A stretch of 58,337 nucleotides of DNA from UBA2231 sp964415175 (GTDB taxonomy: Bacteria; Elusimicrobiota; Elusimicrobia; Elusimicrobiales; UBA9959): positions 1 through 58,337 of the forward strand of contig CAYPYG010000017.1 in assembly GCA_964415175.1 (NCBI GenBank), written 5' to 3'. Shown piece by piece: positions 7,586 to 17,855 of the stretch. A model generated the notes under the pieces. The model was not told the origin of the DNA. It made no database searches and was given only the letters and a program-made list of their open reading frames with translations. Position 1 is the stretch's first letter. Each line of letters opens with the position of its first letter. The position numbers and the translations under genes are program-made.

Positions 7586-8455
7586 TCAGCGAAGTTCGAA
7601 CGAGGAGAGCGGGACGCGGAAGAACTCGCGCTCCTCGTTGCTGACGACGAGGGAGTCGCCGTCGAAGGCGATACCCTCGCACTGGCCGGCGCGGAAAGGC
7701 AGGAAGGCCTTTTCCCCCTCGAAATAATTGTCGTTCTTCGACGGCCGCTCGAAAAGCCAGGCCCCCGAATAGGTCAGGACGGCCAGCCTTTCCCCGTCCC
7801 TGTCCGCCTCCGCGTCCGTCACCATGTCGCCGGCGTCGAAACGGCCTACGAGCTGCGGCACGTTCGTCTCGCCCTGTTTCAGCTCCCCGAAACGGTAAAG
7901 TTTGGTGAAGGTGTCGCTGCGGTGCTTGGTCAGGATATAGAGCGAACCGCGCGCGAAGAACAGGGCTTCGCCGTCGAAATTCTGTTTCTCGGGCGGGAAT
8001 TTCTTCATGTCCGGATAGCGGAAGACGTATCTGGCGAGAAAGTGGGTCTCGACGGCGTCCTGCGGCCAGGGCTCGGGCACGACATAGAGGGCCAGGTCGC
8101 GGCGGAAGTTCATGTTATTGCCGAAATCCCCTATTATCAGGTTGCCCTTGTCGTCGGCCGTCAGGGCCTCCCAGTCGATGTTCCTCGCCCCCGCCACGTT
8201 CACGCCGGAATACTTGCGCACCCAGGCGGGCTTTATAAGTTTGCCGTCCGGGGAAACGGCGTAGAGATTGGGTTTGCTGCCGGAATCGTTCAGGGTCCAG
8301 TACACGTCCTTCCACTGCCGGCTGGCGGTAAGGGTGGACCCCTCCTTGACCAGGTCGGTATCCAGGACGGCGAAGGGCTTGAGCGGTTCCGGTTCCGGGG
8401 CGGCGGCGTAAACCCGGACGCAGAGCGCGAGGACGGAGGCGATCAGGATCTTCAT
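7586..8455 (-). CDS. Secreted propeller-like protein
   Basis: An exported protein of 289 residues with an N-terminal signal peptide (MKILIASVLALCVRVYA, cut before AAPEP). The mature part has repeated beta-propeller-like blades: YWTLNDSGSKPNLYAVSPDG, LIIGDFGNNMNFRRDLALYV, DGEALFFARGSLYILTKH and QCEGIAFDGDSLVVSNEE. The recurrent acidic turns resemble esterase-like-phytase or SdiA-regulated-type propellers. The catalytic function is unknown. Its start overlaps the stop of the tRNA nucleotidyltransferase-family gene (ATGA, 8452-8455), and the kinase follows 8 bp after its end. Pairing with a membrane kinase may hint at a periplasmic sensing role, but that is inference. Confidence 0.75.
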   Translation of the reverse strand: MKILIASVLALCVRVYAAAPEPEPLKPFAVLDTDLVKEGSTLTASRQWKDVYWTLNDSGSKPNLYAVSPDGKLIKPAWVRKYSGVNVAGARNIDWEALTADDKGNLIIGDFGNNMNFRRDLALYVVPEPWPQDAVETHFLARYVFRYPDMKKFPPEKQNFDGEALFFARGSLYILTKHRSDTFTKLYRFGELKQGETNVPQLVGRFDAGDMVTDAEADRDGERLAVLTYSGAWLFERPSKNDNYFEGEKAFLPFRAGQCEGIAFDGDSLVVSNEEREFFRVPLSSFELR

Positions 8456-9390
8456 TTTTCCTCCCTGAGGGCGGAGATGGCTTCGGACTGGAAAGGTTCC
8501 AGCCCCCTGCCCCCGCGGCCGGAAACGGCCAGCGACAGGGCTTTCATCATGGGGACGGAAAGCTTCCTTTCAAGGCGCAGGCCTTTTATGAAAGCCTCGC
8601 CGCCGGCTCCGGGGCGGCCGGCCAGGTAGACCAGGCGGGCCCGCCAGTCGGAGAGGGCGTCGAGGCGCGGCCAGGAGGAGCCGCGGTAGGCCGCGGCGAG
8701 GGCGCGCCACGAAGAGAGCAGGTCCAGCGCGGCGGAGGGCTTTTCCTCCCTGAGTATTTTTATGAGCTCGTTGCGCAGGCGCTCGGCGGAAAGCAGCGAA
8801 AGCGTCCCGGCGGCGACGGCCCCGTCCATCGAAGTCCGCGTACCCGCCTCCGGCCGCCAGCCGAAGCGGGCGGCGAAACGGGCGCAGCGGTAGACGCGGG
8901 TGGGATCGTCCCGGAAACTGGCCGGGTGCAGTACGCGCAGCAGGCCGGCCTTTATGTCGGCCGCGCCGCCGTGCGGGTCGGCCAGTTCGCCGAAGGAGGC
9001 CGGCAGCAGCGACACCGCCATGGCGTTGCAGGTGAAGTCGCGCCGCAGCAGGTCCTCGGCCAGCGAGGCGGCCGGCTCCACCACGGGCAGCTTCGCGGGC
9101 GCGGGGTAGGTCTCCCTGCGGAAGCCGGCGAAGTCGAAGCGGCGGCCGTCGGGCATGAAGGCGCGCACGGTGCGGAACTTATCGAAAGGGGTTATCGAAC
9201 CGCCGGCGGCGAAATCGCGGGCCAGCGGCAGGGGGTCGCCGGAAACGAGGAAGTCCACGTCTTCGGAAGGACGACCCAGCAGCCAGTCGCGGGCGCAGCC
9301 GCCCACGGCGTAAAGTTCAAGACCGAGACCCGCCGCCAGTCTCCCGGCCGCGGCCAAAGTCCCGCTCTGGTCGGACACCTCTATTTTCAT
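8452..9390 (-). CDS. tRNA nucleotidyltransferase / poly(A) polymerase family
   Basis: A 312-residue class II nucleotidyltransferase. The head domain has the G-loop YAVGGCARDWLLGR near residue 27, followed by EDVDFLV with the two metal-binding Asp residues. LLRRDFTCNAMAV near 115 and the RDDPTRVYRCARFAARFG helix near 160 are family hallmarks. It is shorter than full-length Cca (400 or more residues) and has no HD domain, so it may be an A-adding or CC-adding member or a compact CCA enzyme. The start at 9390 fits the head domain; the open frame to 9927 is unrelated low-complexity sequence. Confidence 0.9.
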   Translation of the reverse strand: MKIEVSDQSGTLAAAGRLAAGLGLELYAVGGCARDWLLGRPSEDVDFLVSGDPLPLARDFAAGGSITPFDKFRTVRAFMPDGRRFDFAGFRRETYPAPAKLPVVEPAASLAEDLLRRDFTCNAMAVSLLPASFGELADPHGGAADIKAGLLRVLHPASFRDDPTRVYRCARFAARFGWRPEAGTRTSMDGAVAAGTLSLLSAERLRNELIKILREEKPSAALDLLSSWRALAAAYRGSSWPRLDALSDWRARLVYLAGRPGAGGEAFIKGLRLERKLSVPMMKALSLAVSGRGGRGLEPFQSEAISALREEK

Positions 9391-9416
9391 CCGTTCTCGC
9401 GGCCACGCGGGCCGCT

Positions 9417-10067
9417 TCAGGGCTGCTTCTTCAAAAAAGGCAGGGCGTCGCCGGAGAGCTTCTCGAAGACCTCGCGGGTGCGCTTCACGCGGACGAGCGC
9501 GTCGTTGGCCGCCTCTATTTTTTTGAGGGCCTCGATGGCCGCGCCGCGCGTCGGCTCGGGACCGGAATAGGGCGCGGAGAAAAGAATGTCCCGCTCGCGG
9601 GCGCGCGAGGGCAGCAGCGGGGCCAGGCGCAGGTCCGCCTCGCGGGCCATGAACGCCATGACGTCGGTCTCCTCCTCGGCGTCGCGGTCGCGCAGCAGCA
9701 GCGCGGTCAACTCGTCGAGGCCGAAGAGGCAGCGCGGCTCGTAATCCACCGGCTTGCCCTGGAACAGCGTGGGCCTGACCGCTTCGTAATCCTCGCGCAT
9801 CTTGGCCGTCCACTTCGCGCTCTCCCCGGCGTAGGCGGAGGGCATGACGAAGGCCAGCAGTTCCATGTCCGGGTCGAGGTAGATGAAGGTCTCCTCGCGC
9901 GAGAAGACTCCCCGGCACCTGGGGCACATCAGCAGGTCGAACTCGCCGCTGAGGATGGCCTCCTTGAGCCCGGTGTCGCGGTCGCCGCGGACCACGGTCC
10001 AGAAATCCGCGTCGAACGACTCCCCGCAGGACGGGCAGTCCACGCGCATCGAGCTCTTGGTGGCCAT
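9417..10067 (-). CDS. CpXC domain protein
   Basis: A 216-residue cytoplasmic protein. Residues about 8-80 carry a CpXC module: CPSCGESFDADFW, then MCPRCRGVF about 37 residues later, then an ETFIYLDPDMELLAFVMP strand. The two CxxC pairs would bind zinc. The remaining helical region (100-216) is charged and unassigned. The family is widespread but poorly understood. It sits 12 bp after the PLP enzyme and 26 bp before the nucleotidyltransferase gene, within the same minus-strand run. Confidence 0.8.
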   Translation of the reverse strand: MATKSSMRVDCPSCGESFDADFWTVVRGDRDTGLKEAILSGEFDLLMCPRCRGVFSREETFIYLDPDMELLAFVMPSAYAGESAKWTAKMREDYEAVRPTLFQGKPVDYEPRCLFGLDELTALLLRDRDAEEETDVMAFMAREADLRLAPLLPSRARERDILFSAPYSGPEPTRGAAIEALKKIEAANDALVRVKRTREVFEKLSGDALPFLKKQP

Positions 10068-10079
10068 GACGGGCCGGGC

Positions 10080-11531
10080 TTAGAGAAGCCCGACCTCCCG
10101 GTTGAAGGCCTCGATGAGCTTGTCGTATTCCTCCGCCTGCGCGAAGGTCTCCTCCCAGTAGGCCGGGTCCCAGAGCTTGCGCAGCTCGTCCGAAGTGCGG
10201 CCCTGCTGCTCTATCCAGGTGAAGTACTTCAGGTTATGCACGGCCTTGCGGTCGGCGTAGGTGAGCTCCTTCATGTAGTCGGTGGTGGTGCCCAGCAGGC
10301 GGCGTTCCAGGTCCACCAGCGCGTGCTCACGCCTGTACTTGCCGAGCTGCTGTTCCAGCTCCTTGACGCGGGAGCCGTAAAGCTCCATGCTGTCCGTGAA
10401 CACGGTCATGACCACGTCGTTCTCGCCCATCTCGTAATACTTCGCGGTCTTGATGGCGCTGAGCAGGTTGGAGATGCCGGAGATGCCCAGCAGGTGCAGC
10501 TGGTCTATGACCTCTTTCTTCACGCCATACTCGGCCAGGGCCTTCTTGCCCTCGGGCTCGTTGAACAGCCGCACTATGCGCATGCAGGGCTCGTCGTCTA
10601 TGGCGGTGACCGTGTCGGTGTTGCGGACATTGTGCACCCAGGGGATATGCTTGTCGCCTATGCCCTCTATGCGGTGCTCGCCGAAGCCGTTCTGAAGTAT
10701 CGTCGGGCACTGCAGGGCCTCCGAGGCCGTGATGGTGCAGCCGGGGAACTTCTTCTTGAGGTAATCGCCGGCGGCTATGGTGCCGGCGCTGCCGGTGGCC
10801 GAGCAGAAGGCCGCGAGGCGGCTCTTGGGGCCTTTGACCTTATTAAAGACCTCTTCCAGGGCGCTGCCGGTGACGTGGTAATGCCACATCGGGTTGCCCA
10901 TCTCGTCGAACTGGTTGAAGATGACGCAGTCCTTGCGGGTCTTCTTTATCTCCCAGCACTTGTCGTAGATCTCCTTGACGTTGGACTCGGTGCCGGGGGT
11001 GGCTATGACCTCCGCCCCTATCTCCTTTAGCCACTCGAAGCGCTCCTTGCTCATGCCCTCGGGCAGGATGGCCACCGGGGTGGTGCCGAGCAGCTTGGAA
11101 TCGAAAGAGCCGCCGCGGCAGTAATTGCCGGTGGAGGGCCAGACGGCCTTCTGGGCCTGGGCGTCGAACTCGCCGGTGACCATGCGGGGCGCCAGGCAGC
11201 CGTAAGCCGCGCCGACCTTGTGCGCTCCGGTGGGGAAATATTTGCCGACCAGGCCTATGACGCGCGCCTTTATGCCGGTGATCTCGCGGGGTATCTCCAG
11301 GTAATTGACGCCGCCGAAACCGCCGGTCTCGTGGTCGTTCTTCCAGGTGATGCGGAAAAGGTTTATCGGGTCCACGTCCCAGAGGCCCACGGGTTTGAGC
11401 TTCTTCTTTATCTTGTCGGGAACGAGCGACGGGTCCTTCATCTGCCTGAAGGTGGGCATGATTATGCCGCGCTTTTTGCAGAGCGCCGCGTTCTTCTTGA
11501 CTATGGTGGAATTCACTTTAAGTTTGGCCAT
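10080..11531 (-). CDS. PLP-dependent cysteine-synthase-like enzyme
   Basis: A fold-type II PLP enzyme of 483 residues. The PLP lysine is in PTGAHKVGAAYGCL, the substrate loop is STGNYCRGGSF, and the phosphate-binding glycine loop is SATGSAGTIAAGDYL. It is longer than CysK or CysM (about 300 residues), with extra N-terminal and C-terminal helical parts, as in the long cysteine-synthase-family proteins annotated in several anaerobes. The reaction is probably a beta-replacement or lyase reaction, but the substrate cannot be read from sequence. The start at 11531 has GGAGGA 8 bases upstream; the 7-residue extension to 11552 is less likely. It heads the five-gene run that ends with the histidine kinase. 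Confidence 0.88.
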   Translation of the reverse strand: MAKLKVNSTIVKKNAALCKKRGIIMPTFRQMKDPSLVPDKIKKKLKPVGLWDVDPINLFRITWKNDHETGGFGGVNYLEIPREITGIKARVIGLVGKYFPTGAHKVGAAYGCLAPRMVTGEFDAQAQKAVWPSTGNYCRGGSFDSKLLGTTPVAILPEGMSKERFEWLKEIGAEVIATPGTESNVKEIYDKCWEIKKTRKDCVIFNQFDEMGNPMWHYHVTGSALEEVFNKVKGPKSRLAAFCSATGSAGTIAAGDYLKKKFPGCTITASEALQCPTILQNGFGEHRIEGIGDKHIPWVHNVRNTDTVTAIDDEPCMRIVRLFNEPEGKKALAEYGVKKEVIDQLHLLGISGISNLLSAIKTAKYYEMGENDVVMTVFTDSMELYGSRVKELEQQLGKYRREHALVDLERRLLGTTTDYMKELTYADRKAVHNLKYFTWIEQQGRTSDELRKLWDPAYWEETFAQAEEYDKLIEAFNREVGLL

Positions 11532-11586
11532 TTCGGGCTCCTCCGGTGTCATCGCTGTCGTCGTATATACTTTATATTTTTAATAT

Positions 11587-11618
11587 GAAAAAAGAAACCC
11601 CCGGCGCGGGGCCGGGGG
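11587..11618 (-). terminator. Rho-independent terminator
   Basis: CCCCCGGC (11598-11605) pairs with GCCGGGGG (11611-11618). On the minus strand the hairpin is followed by a run of T residues (complement of 11587-11597). It lies just after the stop of the secreted-protein gene at 11641 and separates it from the PLP enzyme operon. Confidence 0.85.
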
Positions 11619-11640
11619 CTTTCGTCGGGAGGCCGGGATC

Positions 11641-12573
11641 CTACTTGGCCTCTATGCTGTCGGTCTTGTCCTTCTTCACGAAGTCGTCCGTGGAGATGGC
11701 GCCGAGGCGCTTGAAGCCCCACTTGAGGAAGTACTTCTTGGGACCGCGGAGGTCGTCGTTGGCCCCGGTCTCGGGCTTGACGAGGTCCTTCTCGGCGAAG
11801 GTCAGCGTGTAACCGTCGGCGGGATCGAGCACGAACTCCTTCTCGCCCTTGAGCGAGTCGAAGAACCACAGGTTGTCCTTATAGAGCTCGACCTTGATCG
11901 CGGTCTTCTCGCCGGCGTATTCTTTGGCCCACTTGTCGGAGGCCGTGAACGTGAACTTGCCGTCCTTGTAGCTGAACCCGGTCATCTCGATGCCGTTCTT
12001 GTCCGGGTCCATGGCGACCTTCCTGCCGGGGGTCAGCGTGTAGAGGGTGTCGTAGCTGCCGGTCTTGGAGACCGAGTACTTATAGGCGGCCTGGTTGACG
12101 TAGAAGCGGCTCCAGGGGCCCTCGAGGCAGACTTCGAAGCTGTCGCGTTCCCACGGGAAAAGTTTGCGGGTCTCGACCTTCACCTGCACGGCCTCGCGCC
12201 AGCTCTGGCCGGGGCGCTCGTAGCAGTGGGTCTGCGGCACGGTGTTGCACACCTGCTGCGGCTGGCCGTTGGCGCCGGTCACGGTGTGGCACTGCTGCAC
12301 GTAGTTGGTATGGCAGTCCTCGATATATTCCTGGCTGCGCAGCCAGACCTTCTCGGAGAGCTGCTCCGTGTCGGAGGGGCCGAAGCCGAAGCGGACGCAG
12401 TCGCGGGTGTAGCGGCTGTGGCCGATGTACCTGTCGGCGACGGGCAGGTCCGCGGACTTCTCGGAGGCCTGCTCGATGGCGGCCTTCACGTCCACGCCCT
12501 GGTCAAAGTTTATCTCGGCCTTCGCGGCCGCGGCGAAGCCCAGAAGGACCGCCGCTATAAGTATTCTTTTCAT
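11641..12573 (-). CDS. Secreted cysteine-rich hypothetical protein
   Basis: A 310-residue exported protein that I do not recognise. It has a signal peptide (MKRILIAAVLLGFAAAAKA, cut before EINFD). Residues about 58-140 contain six cysteines in a segment with a YVQQCHTVTGANGQPQQVC-type loop, probably disulfide-bonded. The C-terminal half is beta-rich (TLTPGRKVAM, FTFTASDKW, IKVELYKDNLWFFDS). It is transcribed alone: AAGGAGAT lies 9 bases before the ATG and its own terminator follows. It may be a periplasmic or surface protein. The structured element at 12628-12773 lies upstream of its start. Confidence 0.7.
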   Translation of the reverse strand: MKRILIAAVLLGFAAAAKAEINFDQGVDVKAAIEQASEKSADLPVADRYIGHSRYTRDCVRFGFGPSDTEQLSEKVWLRSQEYIEDCHTNYVQQCHTVTGANGQPQQVCNTVPQTHCYERPGQSWREAVQVKVETRKLFPWERDSFEVCLEGPWSRFYVNQAAYKYSVSKTGSYDTLYTLTPGRKVAMDPDKNGIEMTGFSYKDGKFTFTASDKWAKEYAGEKTAIKVELYKDNLWFFDSLKGEKEFVLDPADGYTLTFAEKDLVKPETGANDDLRGPKKYFLKWGFKRLGAISTDDFVKKDKTDSIEAK

Positions 12574-12627
12574 TTTTTCCGTTATCTCCTTAATCCCCTG
12601 ACTTTACTCTGAAGCCGGCCCTCCGAT

Positions 12628-12773
12628 AAGCCGCATAGCGGCTTTCTCCGGGCATACCTCGGCGATTTTCGCTGAAAAATCGCCTCCGGTCTTGCGGACC
12701 GCACGCAAAGCGCGCCGCGCTTTGCTCCAAGGGGCGGTCCTCACCCCCGAGGCATATTTTACCGGCAGGTAAA
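12628..12773. repeat. Multi-hairpin structured intergenic element
   Basis: Several perfect inverted repeats are packed together. AAGCCGC/GCGGCTT is at 12628-12644. GGCGATTTT/AAAATCGCC is at 12661-12684. GGACCGC/GCGGTCC (12696-12702 with 12734-12740) encloses GCAAAGCGC/GCGCTTTGC (12705-12725). CCTCGG/CCGAGG (12657-12662 with 12747-12752) brackets the last three. TTTACC/GGTAAA follows at 12758-12773. It fills most of the 265-bp gap between korB and the secreted protein gene. It could be a structured RNA, a palindromic mobile element or nested terminators. Confidence 0.6.
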
Positions 12774-12838
12774 TTATACGAAAGCGGGCGGAGAGACCGC
12801 CTTGACGAAAGTCAATTAAAAAGCCCCGCCCGGAAAGC

Positions 12839-13825
12839 CTACTTCACTTCCCAGGCGTCGGGGCCGGCCAGAAGCTCGTCCAGGCCGGCGGGCGGCGCGG
12901 ACCCCTCTTCCGCCAGTTCCTCGTAGGCGGGCTTTTCCACCGCCCTGAACACGCCCACGGGCACCGGGAAGTCCGGCTGGGTCAGGCCGCTTATCAGGTA
13001 GGCCATCTCGGCGCTGGTCTCGTCGTAGACGGCGACCCCGGCCGGGACCTTGCCGGCCGGGAACTCCACGACCTCGGGCCTGAAGCCCCGGAAGGCGATC
13101 CCCTTGTTCTTCTCTTTTCCGAAGACCAGCGGCTTGCCGTGCTCCACGCGCAGGACATTATCGTCTTTGGTCTGCGGGTCCTTGAGGGGGTCGAACTCCT
13201 TGTCGCTGAAGGGCACGCATTTCTGCAGCATCTCGATGAAGACGGTGCCCCTGTGGGAGGCCGCGCGCTCAAGTATGGCGGCGCTGCCGGGCAGGTCGAA
13301 GTCTATGCCGCGCGCGACGAAGGTGCAGTCCAGGCCGGCCGCGAAACGGGCCGGGTTGAACGGGAAGTCCAGCGAGCCCTCGGGCGTTGTCTTGGTCTTC
13401 GTGCCCGGCTGCGTCGTGGGGGAGGCCTGGCCCTTGGTCAGCGCGTAGATGCGGTTGTTGAAGAGCACGATCTTGAGGCCTATATTCCTCCGGATGGCGT
13501 GCAGCATGTGGTTGCCGCCTATCGAGAGGCCGTCGCCGTCCCCGGTGACGACCCAGACGGCCAGTTCCGGGTTCGCCAGCTTGACGCCCGTGGCGACCGC
13601 CGGCGCGCGGCCGTGCATGGTGTGGAAGCCGTAGGTGTTGACGTAGTACGGGAAGCGGCTGGAGCAGCCGATGCCGGAGATGACGGCGTACTTCTCGTGG
13701 GGCAGTCCCATGCCGGCCATCGCCTTCTGTATCTGGCTGAGTATGGCGAAATTGCCGCAGCCGGGGCACCATTTCACCGGGAGGCCGGACGAAAAATCCT
13801 TGGCGGTAAGTCTGGTCCTTTCCAT
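12839..13825 (-). CDS. korB: 2-oxoglutarate:ferredoxin oxidoreductase, beta subunit
   Basis: This 328-residue subunit binds thiamine diphosphate for ferredoxin-dependent conversion between 2-oxoglutarate and succinyl-CoA. KWCPGCGNFAIL near the N-terminus carries cluster-ligand cysteines. GDGDGLSIGGNHMLHAIRRN and NRIYALTKGQASPTT form the ThDP/Mg site. The start overlaps the korA stop by one base (TGATG at 13825). No separate ferredoxin subunit gene is adjacent. With the divergent sucCD it covers the 2-oxoglutarate to succinate step. The related 2-oxoacid oxidoreductases are hard to tell apart, but the sucCD context favours 2-oxoglutarate. Confidence 0.9.
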   Translation of the reverse strand: MERTRLTAKDFSSGLPVKWCPGCGNFAILSQIQKAMAGMGLPHEKYAVISGIGCSSRFPYYVNTYGFHTMHGRAPAVATGVKLANPELAVWVVTGDGDGLSIGGNHMLHAIRRNIGLKIVLFNNRIYALTKGQASPTTQPGTKTKTTPEGSLDFPFNPARFAAGLDCTFVARGIDFDLPGSAAILERAASHRGTVFIEMLQKCVPFSDKEFDPLKDPQTKDDNVLRVEHGKPLVFGKEKNKGIAFRGFRPEVVEFPAGKVPAGVAVYDETSAEMAYLISGLTQPDFPVPVGVFRAVEKPAYEELAEEGSAPPAGLDELLAGPDAWEVK

Positions 13826-15681
13826 CAGTTCCCCCTCAGCACTTCTTTGATCTTCTCCAGGATCTCCTCCTGGTTGAGCGGCTGGCCCTGCATCTTGTTG
13901 AGGCCGGCGGGCTCGACCATGCAGGCCGAGCGCAGCAGCAGGCGGAACTGCCCGCGGTTCTCCTCGGGGACCAGGACCTTGCGGAAGCGGCGCATTATCA
14001 CGCCCAGGTCCGGCGGCAGCGGGTTAAGGTGCCGCACGTGTATCGAGGAGACCTTGAGCCCCGCCTTTCGCGCCTCGGTGACGGCCAGTTTTATGGCGCC
14101 GTAGGAAGAACCCCAGCCGGCCACCAGCAGGTCCCCTTCCGGGTCGCCGTATATCCTCGTCGGGGGTATCTCTTTGGCCACGCCGGCTATTTTCTCGGCG
14201 CGCAGCTGCGTCATCCGCTCGTGGTTGAGGCCGTCGTAGCTGATGGCGCCGGTGACATCCTGTTTCTCGAGCCCGCCCAGGCGGTGTTCGTAGCCCTTGA
14301 GACCGGCGTGGGCCCAGGGGCGCGCCAGGGTCTCCGCCGCGCGCGCGTAGGGCTTATACTCCTCCGGCGCCGGGAGCGGCGGGACCTCGAATTCCGGCAG
14401 GTCGGACGGGTCCGGGATGCGGAAAGGTTCGGACCCGTTGGAGAGATAGGAATTGGAAAGCACTATCACGGGCGTCATGTACTTGACGGCTATCCGCGCC
14501 GCTTCCAGTGTGGTGTCGAAGCAGTCGGCCGGGCTGGAGGCCGCCAGGACCGGCAGCGGCGACTCGCCGTGGCGGCCGAAGACGGCCTGCAGCAGGTCGC
14601 TCTGCTCGGTCTTGGTGGGCAGGCCGGTGGAGGGGCCGCCTCTCTGCACGTCGACGACCACCAGCGGCAGCTCCGTGATGACCGCCAGGCCGAGGGCCTC
14701 CGTCTTGAGCGAGAGGCCGGGACCGCTGGTGCCGGTGGCGGCCAGGCTGCCGGCGAAAGCGGCCCCGATGGACGAGCAGACCGCGGCGATCTCGTCCTCG
14801 GCCTGGAACACCGCCACGTCCCGCGACCTGTGCCTGGCCAGGACCTGCAGTATCTCGGAGGCCGGGGTTATGGGATAGGAACCGTAGAACAGCTTGCGTT
14901 TGAGCAGTTTGGCCGCGGTTATCAGGGCGTAGGCGGCCGCCTCGTTGCCGGTCAGGTTGCGGTAGCGGCCCGGCTTTATCGTCCGCTTCCTTATCTGGAA
15001 CCGCGCGTCGAAGATCTCGGTGCTCTCGGCGTAATAGCGGCCGGCGCGCAGGACTTTCTCGTTGGCCTCCGCCACGGCCGGCGTTTTCTTGAACTTGCTC
15101 TTTATCCACTCGATGGTGGGCTCCGGCGGCAGACCGTACATCCAGTAGAGTATGCCGAGGATGTAGAAGTTCTTGCACTTGAGGACCTGGGCTTTCGTGA
15201 GTCCGGAATCGGCGAGCGCGGCCTCCGTGAGGGCGCGGGCGGGAACGGAGATGAGCCGGTAATTGTCCAGGCTGCCGTCCTCCAGCGGATTGGCGGCGTA
15301 GCCGGCCTTTTCCAGGTCCTGCTTCGAGAAAGCGTCGGAGTTGGCGATGATGACGGAACCCTTCTCCAGGTTCTTCAGGTTCACGGCCAGCGCGGCCGGG
15401 TTCATCACCACCAGCACGTTCGGCCTGTTGCCGGGGGTGAGGACGGAATCGTCGCCGAAACTGATCTGGAAGCCGCTCACGCCGCCGAGCGAACCCGCGG
15501 GGGAGCGTATCTCGGCTGGATAATCGGGCAGGGTGCTCAGGTCGTTGCCGGCCTTGGCGGTGGCCGTGGCGAACTGGTTGCCGACCAGCTGTATGCCGTC
15601 CCCGGAGTCGCCGGCGAAGCGCACGGTCACGGAATTCAACTCGCTGACCTTCACGTTCTTTTTAGGGGCGTTCTGGGCCAT
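13825..15681 (-). CDS. korA: 2-oxoglutarate:ferredoxin oxidoreductase, gamma-alpha fusion
   Basis: A 618-residue fused subunit. Residues about 15-200 are the gamma domain (VRFAGDSGDGIQLVGNQFA). Residues about 235-618 are the alpha or pyrimidine-binding domain with the signature GSYPITPASEILQ and FQAEDEIAAVCSSIGAAFAG. This gamma-alpha fusion is the common form in anaerobes and reverse-TCA organisms. It is co-transcribed with korB, which it overlaps. The 107 bp to the divergent sucC must contain both promoters. Confidence 0.92.
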   Translation of the reverse strand: MAQNAPKKNVKVSELNSVTVRFAGDSGDGIQLVGNQFATATAKAGNDLSTLPDYPAEIRSPAGSLGGVSGFQISFGDDSVLTPGNRPNVLVVMNPAALAVNLKNLEKGSVIIANSDAFSKQDLEKAGYAANPLEDGSLDNYRLISVPARALTEAALADSGLTKAQVLKCKNFYILGILYWMYGLPPEPTIEWIKSKFKKTPAVAEANEKVLRAGRYYAESTEIFDARFQIRKRTIKPGRYRNLTGNEAAAYALITAAKLLKRKLFYGSYPITPASEILQVLARHRSRDVAVFQAEDEIAAVCSSIGAAFAGSLAATGTSGPGLSLKTEALGLAVITELPLVVVDVQRGGPSTGLPTKTEQSDLLQAVFGRHGESPLPVLAASSPADCFDTTLEAARIAVKYMTPVIVLSNSYLSNGSEPFRIPDPSDLPEFEVPPLPAPEEYKPYARAAETLARPWAHAGLKGYEHRLGGLEKQDVTGAISYDGLNHERMTQLRAEKIAGVAKEIPPTRIYGDPEGDLLVAGWGSSYGAIKLAVTEARKAGLKVSSIHVRHLNPLPPDLGVIMRRFRKVLVPEENRGQFRLLLRSACMVEPAGLNKMQGQPLNQEEILEKIKEVLRGN

Positions 15682-15788
15682 GGTCTGTCCTCGTAAAAAC
15701 GATGATGGGGAGACTGGACTTGGATATCGGTTTTATACTACAAACTTAATGTTAAGGGGGCAAGCATCGCCCCTCCCGGAGACGCGCC

Positions 15789-16946
<1,158 letters not shown>

Positions 16947-16955
16947 GACGACACC

Positions 16956-17855
16956 ATGGCCATACTTCTCGATAAGAACACCAGGCTCGCGGTGCACGGG
17001 CTGACCGGCGCGCAGGGCTCTTTCCACGCGGCCCAGTGCATGGACTACGGCTCCAAAGTCGTCGCCGGCGTGACTCCCGGCAAAGGCGGCACGGCCCACC
17101 TCGGCGTGCCGGTCTTCGATACGGCGAAAGAGGCCGTCCGCGAAACCGGCGCCGACGCCGCGCTCATCTTCGTCCCCCCTCCTTTCGCCGCCGACTCCAT
17201 ACTGGAAGCGGCCGCCGCCGGCATGCGCGCGGTCATCTGCATCACCGAGGGCATACCGGTCTGCGATATGGTGCGCGTCAAGCACACGCTCAAGGCCTGG
17301 CGGGCCGCCGGCATGGACGTCACGCTGGTCGGCCCGAACTGCCCCGGCGTCATCACGCCGGGCGAATGCAAAGCCGGCATCATGCCCGGCTACATACACA
17401 AAAAAGGCCCCGTCGGCGTGGTCTCGCGCTCGGGCACGCTGACCTACGAGGCCGTCTGGCAGCTCACCTCTCTCGGGCTGGGCCAGTCGACGGTGGTCGG
17501 CATAGGCGGCGACCCGGTGCAGGGTCTCAATTTCACGGACACGCTGGAGCTCTTCCAGGCCGACCCGGAGACGAAAGCGGTCGTGATGATAGGCGAGATA
17601 GGCGGCTCGGCGGAGGAAGACGCCGCGCGCTTCATAAAAGATAAGATGTCCAAGCCGGTGTTCTCTTTCGTGGCCGGCAAGACCGCGCCGGCCGGACGCC
17701 GCATGGGGCACGCCGGCGCGATAGTGGAAGGCGGCGCCGGCACTCACGCCGGCAAAGTGGAGGCGCTCGCGGCCGCCGGCGTCACCGTGGTAGAGAATCT
17801 TTCGGACATGGGGCGCACCGTCGCGGAGAAGCTCGGATCGGCGGCGAAAAAATGA
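16956..17855 (+). CDS. sucD: Succinyl-CoA ligase, alpha subunit
   Basis: A 299-residue alpha subunit. It has an N-terminal CoA-binding Rossmann domain (VHGLTGAQGSFHAAQC), GPNCPGVITPGECKAGIMPG, and the phosphohistidine loop GRRMGHAGAIVEGG near the C-terminus. It pairs with SucC. Its last four bases overlap the corA start (ATGA, 17852-17855), so a magnesium-transporter-like gene is co-translated. No upstream shortening is needed because the start is 9 bp after sucC. Confidence 0.97.
   Translation: MAILLDKNTRLAVHGLTGAQGSFHAAQCMDYGSKVVAGVTPGKGGTAHLGVPVFDTAKEAVRETGADAALIFVPPPFAADSILEAAAAGMRAVICITEGIPVCDMVRVKHTLKAWRAAGMDVTLVGPNCPGVITPGECKAGIMPGYIHKKGPVGVVSRSGTLTYEAVWQLTSLGLGQSTVVGIGGDPVQGLNFTDTLELFQADPETKAVVMIGEIGGSAEEDAARFIKDKMSKPVFSFVAGKTAPAGRRMGHAGAIVEGGAGTHAGKVEALAAAGVTVVENLSDMGRTVAEKLGSAAKK

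Noticed and set aside
9391..9927. Upstream extension of the tRNA nucleotidyltransferase-family gene
   Set aside because: The sequence is low-complexity shadow of the CpXC gene; the nucleotidyltransferase head starts right after 9390.
12815..12838. Terminator of korB
   Set aside because: A T-run is present on the minus strand just after the stop, but the preceding GC-rich sequence does not form a convincing symmetric stem.
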